40,281 nucleotides of DNA from a virus (IMGVR_UViG_3300048592_000655:1-40281), one strand, 5' to 3'; counted from the first letter of the stretch, positions 7,408 through 13,697 are shown. Translations and numbers: made by a program. Notes: generated by a model from the sequence alone, not told the origin.

Positions 7408-8177
7408 GCCCAGCCCTCGTGCCGCTGCCGGTAGCGATTCCACAGCACCACGGCGCCTACGATCAGCGCCACGGCCGCCACCACCAGCAAAGGATCGATG
7501 CCCAGGCCCGTAGCCACCGCGCGCACATCGGCGGATGTCGCCGAGGCCATCGCAATCGCCCCCGTCGCCATCGACACCGCCCCCGACTGCGCGATCGGGC
7601 TCGCCGCCATGCGCGACTCGGGCTCTGCCGCCGGCATGTCTGCCATCGCACCCGCTGCCGCATCGGGCAGCGCATCCAGCGGCGGGTGATACGAACTGTC
7701 ACGGCTCAGGTACAGCGCCGCCTCGCGCGCACGCCGCGCGGTCAGCCCGCGCACCTCTTCCAGCACACCCCGCACGCGCGCCTTGTTCCACAGCCCGAAG
7801 GCCCGCGCCGCCGCCAGCGCATTGCCGGCGTTGTGGGCGCGCAGCACGCTCGAGCGCGCAAAGCCCGCCAGGCCCACGTTGTAGGCCAGGCTCACCATGG
7901 CCGCGAGCTGGTGCGGCGTCGCAGTGCGGGCCAGCAACGCCTCCACGTGCTGTGCAAACTCGCCCAGCCGGCTGCAAAGCAGCCGATCGGCCTCGTCCTG
8001 GGTCATCACATCGCCGGGGCGAACGTTTTCCGTCTCGCCCCAGCCGATGGTCCACACCCCTGCGATGTCGCGGTACGCCCGCAACCGACAGCCCTCGCTG
8101 CGCGCAACCTCGACCACGCCCGGCCAGATGATCGGCCAGTGCAGTGCACTGTTAGGCAGAATCTCCACGGCGCCCAC
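7404..8177 (-). CDS. Endolysin: T4-type lysozyme (GH24) with C-terminal membrane anchor
   Basis: 257 residues. The lysozyme domain covers about 15-165, with catalytic Glu28, Asp37 and Thr43 in SEGCRLRAYRDIAGVWTIGWGET, the same E-8-D-5-T spacing as T4 lysozyme. It cleaves the MurNAc-GlcNAc bond of peptidoglycan. There is no N-terminal signal. An Ala/Met/Ser-rich linker (about 170-225) leads to one hydrophobic helix (about 229-246, LLVVAAVALIVGAVVLW) and a short basic tail, NRYRQRHEGWA. That anchor is unusual and may replace a separate export step. First gene of the leftward late operon, about 47 bases downstream of a late-motif copy. Confidence 0.92.
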   Translation of the reverse strand: MGAVEILPNSALHWPIIWPGVVEVARSEGCRLRAYRDIAGVWTIGWGETENVRPGDVMTQDEADRLLCSRLGEFAQHVEALLARTATPHQLAAMVSLAYNVGLAGFARSSVLRAHNAGNALAAARAFGLWNKARVRGVLEEVRGLTARRAREAALYLSRDSSYHPPLDALPDAAAGAMADMPAAEPESRMAASPIAQSGAVSMATGAIAMASATSADVRAVATGLGIDPLLVVAAVALIVGAVVLWNRYRQRHEGWA

Positions 8178-8182
8178 CCCCT

Positions 8183-8214
8183 GAAAATGACAACGCCCTC
8201 ATGATCGAGGGCGT
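8183..8214 (-). terminator. Hairpin terminator between the lysogeny-side and late operons
   Basis: ACGCCCTC (8193-8200), loop ATGATC, GAGGGCGT (8207-8214): a perfect 8-bp stem. Read leftward it is followed by TGTCATTTTC, a moderate U-tract. It would stop transcripts from the membrane-protein gene at 8264 before the endolysin. It lies just after the late motif, so late transcripts must start beyond it or read through. Confidence 0.6.
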
Positions 8215-8223
8215 GTGAGGGTG

Positions 8224-8245
8224 GGGCTAAATGAAGAGGTTCAAT
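8224..8245 (-). promoter_or_regulatory. Late-promoter motif, copy 3 (minus strand)
   Basis: Read leftward this is ATTGAACCTCTTCATTTAGC followed by CC, matching the two copies at 22121 and 29108 (consensus AWTGAAnnnCTTCATTTAGC; dyad TGAA-N4-TTCA). It lies 47 bases before the endolysin, the first gene of the leftward late operon. Recurrence before each late operon suggests an activator-binding site; this is inferred. Confidence 0.7.
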
Positions 8246-8263
8246 GCTGCGGGGAGAGCATGG

Positions 8264-8860
8264 TCAATGCTTCGACCCGCTCGCCGGCCACTCGATAGAT
8301 CTGTTCTTCGAGGCAATCTGTCGCTGGATATCGTCACCAATTCCGGAGGGCTTCACCGCCACAGCCAGCGCCTCTTCTGCTTTGGCGACGCGCTCGCGCT
8401 CGCGGAGTGAGGAGCGGAAACGCCGGAGTTCCTCCTGCCAGTACGCGTGCGCCACGATCGAGTGGGTCGAAAAACCCACGGCAGCGCCTGCCAGTGCGAC
8501 GGCGAACGCATAGACCGGCATCTTCCCCTCGACAAGCACCGAGGGCACGAGGACCAGGATCGCCGCCAGCACATTGCCCGCGGCGTACAGCCACACGGTC
8601 TTCACGGCCTTGCGCGCCTTCGCCTCGAGATCCCGGTGTTCGGCCGGGGAAAGGTTCGGCGCCTCGGTCACATCCGCAACCTTGAGGGCAAACGCCATCA
8701 CCGTCACCCAGACCGTACCGATGAACACGGCCGAGGTCTTCGAAACCGCCCCGATCAGGTGATAGGGCGACCAGAGAAAAATAGCCCACCCCGCGAGCGC
8801 CCCGAGCAGCATGAGGCCCGCTTGAGAAACACGTCCCGCCGGATTGAGCTTGATCTTCAT
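8264..8860 (-). CDS. Membrane protein with four predicted helices, function unknown
   Basis: 198 residues, MKIKLNPAGRVSQ at the start with GAAGG just before the ATG. Four hydrophobic stretches appear at about 13-38, 41-62, 88-110 and 116-141, in two pairs split by a charged loop (NLSPAEHRDLEAKARKAVK). The last ~55 residues are a soluble, helical, Arg/Glu-rich tail. It is not a holin I recognise, but its place beside the endolysin leaves holin or superinfection exclusion open. A TATAAG hexamer about 10 bases upstream of the start may be its own -10. It is separated from the endolysin by a terminator and so probably belongs to the lysogeny-side genes. Confidence 0.75.
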   Translation of the reverse strand: MKIKLNPAGRVSQAGLMLLGALAGWAIFLWSPYHLIGAVSKTSAVFIGTVWVTVMAFALKVADVTEAPNLSPAEHRDLEAKARKAVKTVWLYAAGNVLAAILVLVPSVLVEGKMPVYAFAVALAGAAVGFSTHSIVAHAYWQEELRRFRSSLRERERVAKAEEALAVAVKPSGIGDDIQRQIASKNRSIEWPASGSKH

Positions 8861-9072
8861 GCCTTCAGCTTATACGGGGATCTGCCTGCTTTCCACCAAC
8901 TCTTTCAGCCACACAGACATCGCCGAGAAGGCCTTGTCGGCCAACAAAACGCCCTCTCTGGACTCGATTCTGCAGTTCTTCGAGAGCTTGAGCTCGCCAT
9001 CCTTGTTGTCTGGCGTTTATGGGTTTTACTGCGGTCCCGGTCGCCAAGCATTGACCGCCATCCGAGAGCTCG
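8861..9072. other. Gap without a convincing gene
   Basis: About 210 bases between the membrane protein and the 89-residue gene. An open frame on the plus strand (8844-9197) crosses it, but it runs opposite to both neighbours and lacks a good ribosome site. Base composition is less GC-rich than the phage average. Only a possible leftward promoter (TATAAG near 8868-8873) is visible. Confidence 0.4.
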
Positions 9073-9342
9073 CTATTCCGGCTTATCCAATTGCTCTCGG
9101 CAGTACGCCTCAAGCTCCGCCACGCTCGTTCGGCACCGCCGCATCTCCCGCAGGGGCATCGTCGGCACGTGCGAGGCGCCGCGGTAGCTTTCCGTGACGG
9201 CATCCACCAGGCGCCGCAGGGCAGGGTCATCGCTGTAGGCGCGAACCTTCGCCAGCTTGTTGAAAATGCGCGTCTGCGTCGGCGCGCAAATCGAAACGGC
9301 TTCCAACGTCAGCTTGAGAAGATCCCGGGCCGCCTTGCTCAT
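9073..9342 (-). CDS. Small helical phage protein, function unknown
   Basis: 89 residues, MSKAARDLLKLTLEAVSICA at the start, ending YCREQLDKPE. Mostly helical and charged; the pattern QTRIFNKLAKVRAYSDDPALRRLVDAVTESYR suggests a compact helical bundle. I do not recognise a family. AGGCAGG-type sequence before the ATG could serve as ribosome site. The upstream extension to 9633 overlaps the YbjQ-like gene in another frame and is rejected. It belongs to the leftward lysogeny-side cluster, so it may act in the lysogen. Confidence 0.6.
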   Translation of the reverse strand: MSKAARDLLKLTLEAVSICAPTQTRIFNKLAKVRAYSDDPALRRLVDAVTESYRGASHVPTMPLREMRRCRTSVAELEAYCREQLDKPE

Positions 9343-9371
9343 GTCCTGCCTCTTCCTGCTGCTTATGATGA

Positions 9372-9617
9372 CTACCCCTTCAGCCTCACCGCCGTCCCGG
9401 TCGCCACCACGAACAGCATCGCCCGCCCGCCCCCCGAGAACTCGCTGTAATCCAGGCTCACCCCCACCACCGCATCCGCACCGACCGAAAACGCCTCGTG
9501 CCGCAGCTCGGTCATCACCTGGCGCCGCGCGTCGCGGAGCGTGTTCTGGATCGCCCCGCTGCGGCCGCCGACCGTATTGGTGATCGCCGGAAAAAGGCGC
9601 CGAAGCCGGAAGAGCAA
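9372..9617 (-). pseudogene. Truncated YbjQ/UPF0145-type protein
   Basis: 81 residues clearly match the C-terminal two thirds of the YbjQ (heavy-metal-binding-domain) family: [18 protein letters not shown], then ALGADAVVG-type [18 protein letters not shown] and [14 protein letters not shown]. Full-length members have roughly 25-40 more residues before VGGRSG, including the T-E-Y-x-G-V-V-x-GE strand, and no ATG is available; the frame opens only with TTG at 9615-9617 or a CTG just after the stop of the neighbouring gene. It reads as a fragment left by a deletion that joined it to the MuB-like gene at 9630. Non-ATG expression cannot be excluded. Confidence 0.65.
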
Positions 9618-9629
9618 GATTGCCGCCAG

Positions 9630-10091
9630 TCATGTCGCCCGTTCAGCACTGAAGATGTCACTGGTGTGCACACAGAATGCGGCGCGCTGGTAGAACCCTG
9701 CATACGCCTGAGTCGCGACCTCGATACACGCAGGATCGCCAACCAGGACGATTACAGCCGCTTCCGCGCAGCAAATGCGAACACCGTCCATTACACGTCC
9801 GTTGAGTAGGTGGGCATCCTCAATCACGAGCGCCAGTGGGTCGATGGTGTTACGGACGAGTTCAGCAAACACCTCCGCTCGCTTATTTCGAGCATGGGGA
9901 ATGTCGTTGGGTGTAATGGCGTCGAGCCACTTCGTAACCAGCCGAAAGACGTCATCGCCCGCTTCCGCAGTTACCTGCCAAACCTCGATTCGGCATTTCC
10001 CGTTTGGCGGCAATCTGTCGGTTACCCACAGTTTTCCGTGATCCATGAAACCGCAGAGCGTAGCGCCACGCGAGCTAATCCAAGTTCTCAT
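9630..10091 (-). CDS. MuB-like AAA+ protein lacking the P-loop
   Basis: 153 residues, with a near-perfect ribosome site (AGGAGGTGA six bases before the ATG). The middle resembles this phage's own B ATPase: HARNKRAEVF at 66-75 (QARNKRVRDL in B), then Walker-B-like LALVIEDAHLL at 86-96 (LLVIEEAHRL in B) and sensor-like VIVLVGDP at 113-120 (VVLIGQPE in B), at nearly the same spacing. No Walker A is present and the N-terminal HTH of B is missing. B proteins bind target DNA, stimulate the transposase and set target immunity; a P-loop-free relative could not hydrolyse ATP normally. Being downstream of the repressor, it may be made in the lysogen and affect B; this is inference. Confidence 0.7.
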   Translation of the reverse strand: MRTWISSRGATLCGFMDHGKLWVTDRLPPNGKCRIEVWQVTAEAGDDVFRLVTKWLDAITPNDIPHARNKRAEVFAELVRNTIDPLALVIEDAHLLNGRVMDGVRICCAEAAVIVLVGDPACIEVATQAYAGFYQRAAFCVHTSDIFSAERAT

Positions 10092-10107
10092 GATTCACCT
10101 CCTGTCA

Positions 10108-10218
10108 TCATCGAGAGCGACGGATGCCGCTCACAGGGATCCCATCCTCGTCTGCAATCCAGTCCAACCCACAGCGCCACCTTGTGGGGCCACAACACGA
10201 AGCGGAAGGCTTGTCCAT
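10108..10218 (-). CDS. Possible 36-residue Cys-containing peptide
   Basis: An open frame of 36 residues (MDKPSASCCGPTRWRCGLDW..., ending SGIRRSR) occupies most of the 134-base gap between the second gp26-like gene and the MuB-like gene. It has three Cys residues that could suit a small metal site, and composition like the neighbours. No clear ribosome site precedes the ATG at 10216-10218, and no family is recognised. Listed as a possibility only. Confidence 0.3.
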   Translation of the reverse strand: MDKPSASCCGPTRWRCGLDWIADEDGIPVSGIRRSR

Positions 10219-10225
10219 AAGTAGG

Positions 10226-10549
10226 TCAGGCGCTGGGCTCAGGGCGCGCAACGCCTGGTTGTAGCGCACGCCCACGACCTACATCGCCCCCGCGCCGAGA
10301 GAGCGTGGCGACATAAACATCGCGATCAAGTATTTCGAGGTCAAGGAGCCCTTGTTCGCCAAGCCACGCTAGTTCGGTGCGCAGGAGGTCAGAAGGCACC
10401 GAGTGGCCCAGCGTCGACAACACGGCATCAAGAGCGGCTTCGTCTAGCGTGTAGCCAGGCGCTTCCATCAGGCATTGCAGGATGCGCAGCCTCCTACTTG
10501 GGCGAATCACCGTAGGCAGGACTTGCCGTATCGCCAATTGAGTTTTCAT
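10226..10549 (-). CDS. Second gp26-like winged-helix protein, in the repressor operon
   Basis: 107 residues, MKTQLAIRQVLPTVIRPSRR at the start. It shares with the packaging-operon protein at 6283-6573 the motifs LGHS (47-50), ELAWLGEQG (59-67) and VATLSRRG (80-87), and a GR-x4-G-x-ARP end. They are therefore paralogs of one winged-helix-type family. The ATG overlaps the repressor stop by 4 bases (ATGA), implying translational coupling. Because it is co-transcribed with the repressor, a regulatory role in lysogeny is more likely than a structural one, but nothing in the sequence proves it. Confidence 0.75.
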   Translation of the reverse strand: MKTQLAIRQVLPTVIRPSRRLRILQCLMEAPGYTLDEAALDAVLSTLGHSVPSDLLRTELAWLGEQGLLDLEILDRDVYVATLSRRGGDVGRGRALQPGVARPEPSA

Positions 10550-10896
10550 GCCGCCCCCGCTTTCTGCTTCATCAACCTTGCCGATCTCGCTGCGAGATCG
10601 GCTGCGCCTTCGATGACGCGCTTGCCCGCCTCGTCTGCCGCCTCGTAGTTGTCGAGCAGGGCGCGGGCGCATGGAGCGATGGGCGGCGGCGAGCTTCCCG
10701 ATTCTTGTCCTGTGATGATCCACATGACATTCGCGCCAGCCTCGGCAAATGCCGCTAGCGCAGCCGCATCTGGATACGACTCGTCGTGCTCCCAGCGAAT
10801 CTGCGACTTCTTTGAAGCCCCGACCAGCGCTGCAAAGTCCGTCTGCGTGTAGCCCAAGCGCTCACGTTCCTTCTTGAGTCGATCCCCAATCCCCAT
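10546..10896 (-). CDS. XRE-family transcriptional regulator, probable phage repressor
   Basis: 116 residues from the ATG at 10894-10896 (MGIGDRLKKERERLGYTQTDF), with AAGGGG about 8 bases upstream. An HTH_3 domain covers about 4-60 (GYTQTDFAALVGASKKSQIRWEHDESYPDAAALAAFAEAGANVMWIITG), followed by a helical tail. This is the typical repressor of Mu-like phages, keeping early genes off. The reading from 10932 is rejected because it runs through the operator palindrome. It is divergent from the gp16/Ner-like gene, and heads a leftward operon with the second gp26-like and MuB-like genes. Confidence 0.85.
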   Translation of the reverse strand: MGIGDRLKKERERLGYTQTDFAALVGASKKSQIRWEHDESYPDAAALAAFAEAGANVMWIITGQESGSSPPPIAPCARALLDNYEAADEAGKRVIEGAADLAARSARLMKQKAGAA

Positions 10897-10912
10897 TTTT
10901 GACCCCTTGACG

Positions 10913-10930
10913 GGTCCCAAAATTGGGACC
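10913..10930. promoter_or_regulatory. Operator-like inverted repeat, GGTCCCAA-N2-TTGGGACC
   Basis: Perfect 8-base arms around AA, 16 bases upstream of the repressor start. It lies in the 102-base divergent region between repressor and early genes, the expected position of a repressor or Ner operator. It is the strongest dyad in the region. Confidence 0.65.
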
Positions 10931-10945
10931 ATGATTCACATCACA

Positions 10946-10962
10946 CAACGCGTCACGCGTTG
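10946..10962. promoter_or_regulatory. Second inverted repeat, CAACGCG-TCA-CGCGTTG
   Basis: Perfect 7-base arms with a 3-base spacer, 37 bases before the gp16/Ner-like ATG and 15 bases right of the first operator. Its sequence is unrelated to the first dyad, so two different regulators (repressor and Ner-like) may each have a site. Confidence 0.55.
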
Positions 10963-10998
10963 CAAACACAGTCATTCACCAGCCGGAGGAGCACGCAA

Positions 10999-11199
10999 AT
11001 GGCTACCCCCAACGCCAATCAGATCAAGCACGCCCTGCGCCAACAGGGCCACACCCTCAAGTCGTGGTCCGAAGCCAACGGCTTCAAGTACCGCGACGTC
11101 TCCGAAGTCATCCGCGGCATCCGCCGCGGCAACTACGGCACCGGCCGCGACATCCGCCTCAAGCTCGGCCTGCCGGTCGACGAGCAGCTCGCCGCCTGA
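10999..11199 (+). CDS. Small DNA-binding regulator (BcepMu gp16 / Ner-like)
   Basis: 66 residues, MATPNANQIKHALRQQGHTLKSW, with GGAGGAG about 9 bases upstream of the ATG at 10999. The helix-turn-helix region (TLKSWSEANGFKYRDVSEVIRGI) and the RRGNYGTGRDIRLKLGL end match the phage-associated BcepMu gp16 family. First gene of the rightward early operon, directly opposite the repressor; likely role is Ner-like negative control of early transcription and repressor. The longer reading from 10960 lacks a good ribosome site. Confidence 0.82.
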   Translation: MATPNANQIKHALRQQGHTLKSWSEANGFKYRDVSEVIRGIRRGNYGTGRDIRLKLGLPVDEQLAA

Positions 11200-11207
11200 G
11201 GCCCGCC

Positions 11208-11741
11208 ATGCAACTCGCCCTCCACCTGCCCAACCCGCTCGCCGCCCGCGAGGTGCTGTTCCTCTCGACCGACGGCCAGCCCTTCACCACGTCCCGCGCC
11301 GTCGCCGAGCGCTTCGGCAAGCGGCACGACACGGTCCTGCGCGCCATCAAGAATCTTCTCGACGCACTGCCCGATCCGGAGTTCGGACGCCGCAATTTTG
11401 CGGAGTCCTCCTACCTCAACGAGCAGAACAAACCTCAACCCGAATACCGCCTCACCCACGACGGCTTCGCCTTCCTCGCCATGCGCTTCACCGGCGCCGA
11501 GGCGATGGCCTGGCAGATCGCCTTCCTCCAGGCCTTCAACGCCATTGAGGCCGAGCTGCGCGCCAAGACAGAGCGTTTCGCCCACGCCCTCGACCAAGTG
11601 CGTCCGATGTTGCGCCCGGTGGTCGAGTGCACCGAGGCCGGCTATTCCCGCGCCGACATCGCCGCGCCCCTGGGCAAGTCGCCCGCCGCCATCACCTACC
11701 ACCGCCGCGCCGCCCGCCGGCTCGGCTTGCTCGCCGCATGA
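11208..11741 (+). CDS. Rha-family phage regulatory protein
   Basis: 177 residues. The N-terminal Rha domain (about 15-115) shows FLSTDGQPFTTSRAVAERFGKRHDTVLRAIKNLL, then SYLNEQNKPQPEYRLTHDGFAFLAMRFTGAEA and WQIAFLQAFNAIEAEL, the standard signature. A C-terminal HTH-like part (YSRADIAAPLGKSPAAITYHRRAARRLG) may bind DNA. Rha proteins are phage regulators that interfere with growth in hosts lacking IHF in some systems. It starts 8 bases after the preceding stop, with leader GCCTGAGGCCCGCC directly before the ATG. An almost identical leader follows Rha's own stop at 11736-11752. Confidence 0.88.
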   Translation: MQLALHLPNPLAAREVLFLSTDGQPFTTSRAVAERFGKRHDTVLRAIKNLLDALPDPEFGRRNFAESSYLNEQNKPQPEYRLTHDGFAFLAMRFTGAEAMAWQIAFLQAFNAIEAELRAKTERFAHALDQVRPMLRPVVECTEAGYSRADIAAPLGKSPAAITYHRRAARRLGLLAA

Positions 11742-11761
11742 GGCCCGCCATGACCACCCAT

Positions 11762-12211
11762 TCAGCTTCCCCCGCCATGCCTGCACACGGGGCACCACCA
11801 GTAGCCGTCCCCGTTGCCGCACAGCACGACCTTGTTGCCCGTCTCGAAGCACGGCTGGCAGACGAAGTGGGGCACCTCGTCGGCGCGCTCCAGCAGTTCT
11901 CCGGCGCGACGCAGGCGATACGCAAAGAACTCCCCGCCGACGCCCAGTACGGCCAGCTCATAACGCTCTTTCTCGGCACGGCCAGCCTCCAGCTCGCGTA
12001 TGCGCTGCTCAAGGACGGGAACCTGCCGCTGCTGCTCGGCGACGGCACCGAGCACCTGCAAAAGCTGGGCCTGCGCTTCGATGAGCTTTTCCGTGAACTC
12101 GATGTGGATGGTCGCCGCTTTCTGGCGGTCGCGCTCGTGTAGCAGCAAGCCGCCGAGCTCCTTCAGCACCGTGAGGCTGCTGGCGACGCCGCCGATCCAT
12201 GACCCGTCCAT
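11762..12211 (-). CDS. Coiled-coil protein with C-terminal zinc ribbon, antisense in the early operon
   Basis: 149 residues, with GGGAG about 7 bases before the ATG. An N-terminal amphipathic segment (SWIGGVASSLTVLKELGGLL) is followed by a long coiled coil (about 25-85, EKLIEAQAQLLQVLGAVAEQQ...) and a C-terminal four-Cys ribbon (FVCQPCFETGNKVVL...WWCPVC, C-x2-C...C-x2-C). Proteins of this layout occur as cargo in prophages and genomic islands; function unknown. It runs against the early operon and has its own start region beside 12211, so it is probably expressed independently in the lysogen. A plus-strand frame of 130 residues overlaps it, but the Cys pattern favours this strand. Confidence 0.72.
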   Translation of the reverse strand: MDGSWIGGVASSLTVLKELGGLLLHERDRQKAATIHIEFTEKLIEAQAQLLQVLGAVAEQQRQVPVLEQRIRELEAGRAEKERYELAVLGVGGEFFAYRLRRAGELLERADEVPHFVCQPCFETGNKVVLCGNGDGYWWCPVCRHGGGS

Positions 12212-12257
12212 CCGTGGCTCCCTTTCTTCATCGCGCCCTCGATTCTACGACGGGCAA

Positions 12258-12818
12258 ATGATTTTCAAGGCAGAAAAAATGCTCACCGTATTCATTCCCG
12301 ATCTCCCCGCCGGCTGGGAAGGCCAGCAACGCAGGATCGCCGCCGATCTCACCGTGCAGGTGCAGGGCAAGCGCTATCCCGTCGGCGGCACGCCGGGCCA
12401 CCTGGTGACGCTGGTCCGCGCCACCGACGAGCCGTTGATCGACGAACTGGTCGCCGAAGGCGTGCGCCGCAACGGCAAGTGCCTCACGTCCCGGGTTGAT
12501 GCCCGCGCCAAAGCCCAAGCCTTTGGAACTGGCGATACAGCATCTTCCTCGCCTCAAGCAGTTCTGCCGTCTCGTGAAAGTCTTCGGCCTGCCCAGAGTT
12601 CGCTTCCACCTGCTCGAAGCGTTCTGCCGCCGCACGCCACATCGGCTCGAGGTAAGTCGCCGCTTCGGGGTTTGCCTTCAGCAGAGGGAGTAGCGCATCG
12701 GTCAGGGCAACAAGGACTCCATTCGCCCGGTCATCGAGCCGGTCCACTTCGGCGCGCAGTCGCGCGACTTCTTGCCGCAGTTCTTCTTCGTTCATCACGG
12801 CCTCCTTCGGGTTTGTGA
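12258..12818 (+). CDS. Small early protein whose 3' half reads across an antisense gene
   Basis: The first ~75 residues (MIFKAEKMLTVFIPDLPAGWEGQQ... to VRRNGKC) look truly coding: a compact alpha/beta pattern with phage-like codon use. After about 12484 the frame continues only as low-quality Ser/Pro/Arg-rich sequence, exactly opposite the minus gene 12484-12798. The original stop has probably been lost through insertion of that gene, leaving a fused or truncated product of up to 186 residues. Start may be 12258 or the inner ATG at 12279. Function unknown. Confidence 0.5.
   Translation: MIFKAEKMLTVFIPDLPAGWEGQQRRIAADLTVQVQGKRYPVGGTPGHLVTLVRATDEPLIDELVAEGVRRNGKCLTSRVDARAKAQAFGTGDTASSSPQAVLPSRESLRPAQSSLPPARSVLPPHATSARGKSPLRGLPSAEGVAHRSGQQGLHSPGHRAGPLRRAVARLLAAVLLRSSRPPSGL
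12484..12798 (-). CDS. Helical coiled-coil protein, antisense in the early operon
   Basis: 104 residues with an excellent ribosome site (GGAGG five bases before the ATG). The N-terminus (MNEEELRQEVARLRAEVDRLDD) is a clear coiled coil; the rest is helical (LVALTDALLPLLKANPEAATYLEPMWRAAAERFEQVEAN) and Trp-containing at the end. No family recognised. Codon use here looks real, while the overlapping plus-strand frame looks poor. It is the second leftward gene inside the rightward early operon and may be lysogen-expressed cargo. Confidence 0.7.
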   Translation of the reverse strand: MMNEEELRQEVARLRAEVDRLDDRANGVLVALTDALLPLLKANPEAATYLEPMWRAAAERFEQVEANSGQAEDFHETAELLEARKMLYRQFQRLGLWRGHQPGT

Positions 12819-12903
12819 CGCCTGCATCTTAGCCAACGCAAAAGTCATTTCCCCGTCCCGAAAACGACATTTGTTTCGACCCGCCCCCGATCGAGCCCTT
12901 CCA

Positions 12904-13365
12904 ATGACCCGCCGCCATTCTTCCCCCGTGCCCAGCTCGCTGCGCGCCGCGTTCGAAGCGGACAAGCTGAGTGCGCTCAAGCACCGCCGCCTCAACGTCG
13001 AGCGCCTGGCCGAGCTGCTCGGTACCACCCCGGCCACCCTCTACAAGTGGATCGAGACCGACACCATGCCGGTGCGCGCCCTCATCGCCTGGCAGCACCT
13101 CACCGGCGCAGTCCACGTGGTGCGCTACCTCGCCAGCCGCGAGGGCGCGGTGGTGGTCGCCATCCCCACCGGGCGCACCGCCAGCGCAGACGAGGTGCAT
13201 GCCCTGCAGGCCGCGCTCAACGACGCCATCGGCGCCTTGCTCGACTACCTCGCCGGCAAGCTCGACCGCGACAGCACCCTGGGGCTGCTTACCACCGGCC
13301 TCGAATCGCTCGCCTGGCACCGCGCCAACGTCGAGAAGGCCGACCAACCCGAACTGGAGTTCTGA
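12904..13365 (+). CDS. HTH-containing phage regulator, CII-like
   Basis: 153 residues, MTRRHSSPVPSSLRAAFEAD. An HTH-like core (LNVERLAELLGTTPATLYKWIETDTMPVRALIAWQHLTG, about 29-70) is followed by HVVRYLASREGAVVVAIPTG and a helical C-terminus. This pattern occurs in phage regulators resembling the CII/CP76 group. It restarts the early operon after the antisense genes, with a 105-base leader. Probable DNA-binding regulator; partner and target unknown. Two bases separate its stop from the next start. Confidence 0.65.
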   Translation: MTRRHSSPVPSSLRAAFEADKLSALKHRRLNVERLAELLGTTPATLYKWIETDTMPVRALIAWQHLTGAVHVVRYLASREGAVVVAIPTGRTASADEVHALQAALNDAIGALLDYLAGKLDRDSTLGLLTTGLESLAWHRANVEKADQPELEF

Positions 13366-13367
13366 CC

Positions 13368-13697
13368 ATGAGCACCTTCATCCCCGCCGACCTCGTTGTC
13401 GACCAGGCCCGTCTGCGCATGCAGACCTGCCTCCAGGACGCCCGCATCGCCGCCGACCTGCTGCGCGCCGGGCGCATCGACTGGCTTACCGCTCACCACC
13501 TGGTCGGCGCCCAGCAGACCATGGTCAACACCACCAGCTGGACGCTCGAGGCCGTGCTCGACGCCGCCGGCGTGGCTGACGCGCTCGGGAAGGTGATCGA
13601 TCTGCGCGACACCACCCAGGCCGCCCTGCAGGCCCTGCAGGACGTGCTGCGCGAGCGCCACCTCTTCGACGGCCCCGCCGCGCGGAGGGCCGCATGA
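13368..13697 (+). CDS. Small helical early protein, function unknown
   Basis: 109 residues, MSTFIPADLVVDQARLRMQT. Entirely helical by composition (two or three helices), with no motif recognised. It starts 2 bases after the preceding stop and overlaps the next ATG by 4, so it is translated as part of a tight early operon. It may form a complex with the neighbouring HTH proteins, but this is only suggested by position. Confidence 0.65.
   Translation: MSTFIPADLVVDQARLRMQTCLQDARIAADLLRAGRIDWLTAHHLVGAQQTMVNTTSWTLEAVLDAAGVADALGKVIDLRDTTQAALQALQDVLRERHLFDGPAARRAA

Noticed and set aside
8844-9197. Plus-strand frame (MSLIFMPSAYTGICLL...) in the 8861-9072 gap
   Set aside because: It opposes both neighbours, overlaps their coding ends and lacks a ribosome site. 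Composition is not bad, so it remains only a remote possibility.
11750-12142. Plus-strand frame of 130 residues after Rha (MTTHSASPAMPAHG...)
   Set aside because: It lies opposite a gene with a C-x2-C...C-x2-C ribbon, coiled coil and a good ribosome site. The start codon and leader may be a relic, but the body is better explained as the antisense shadow.
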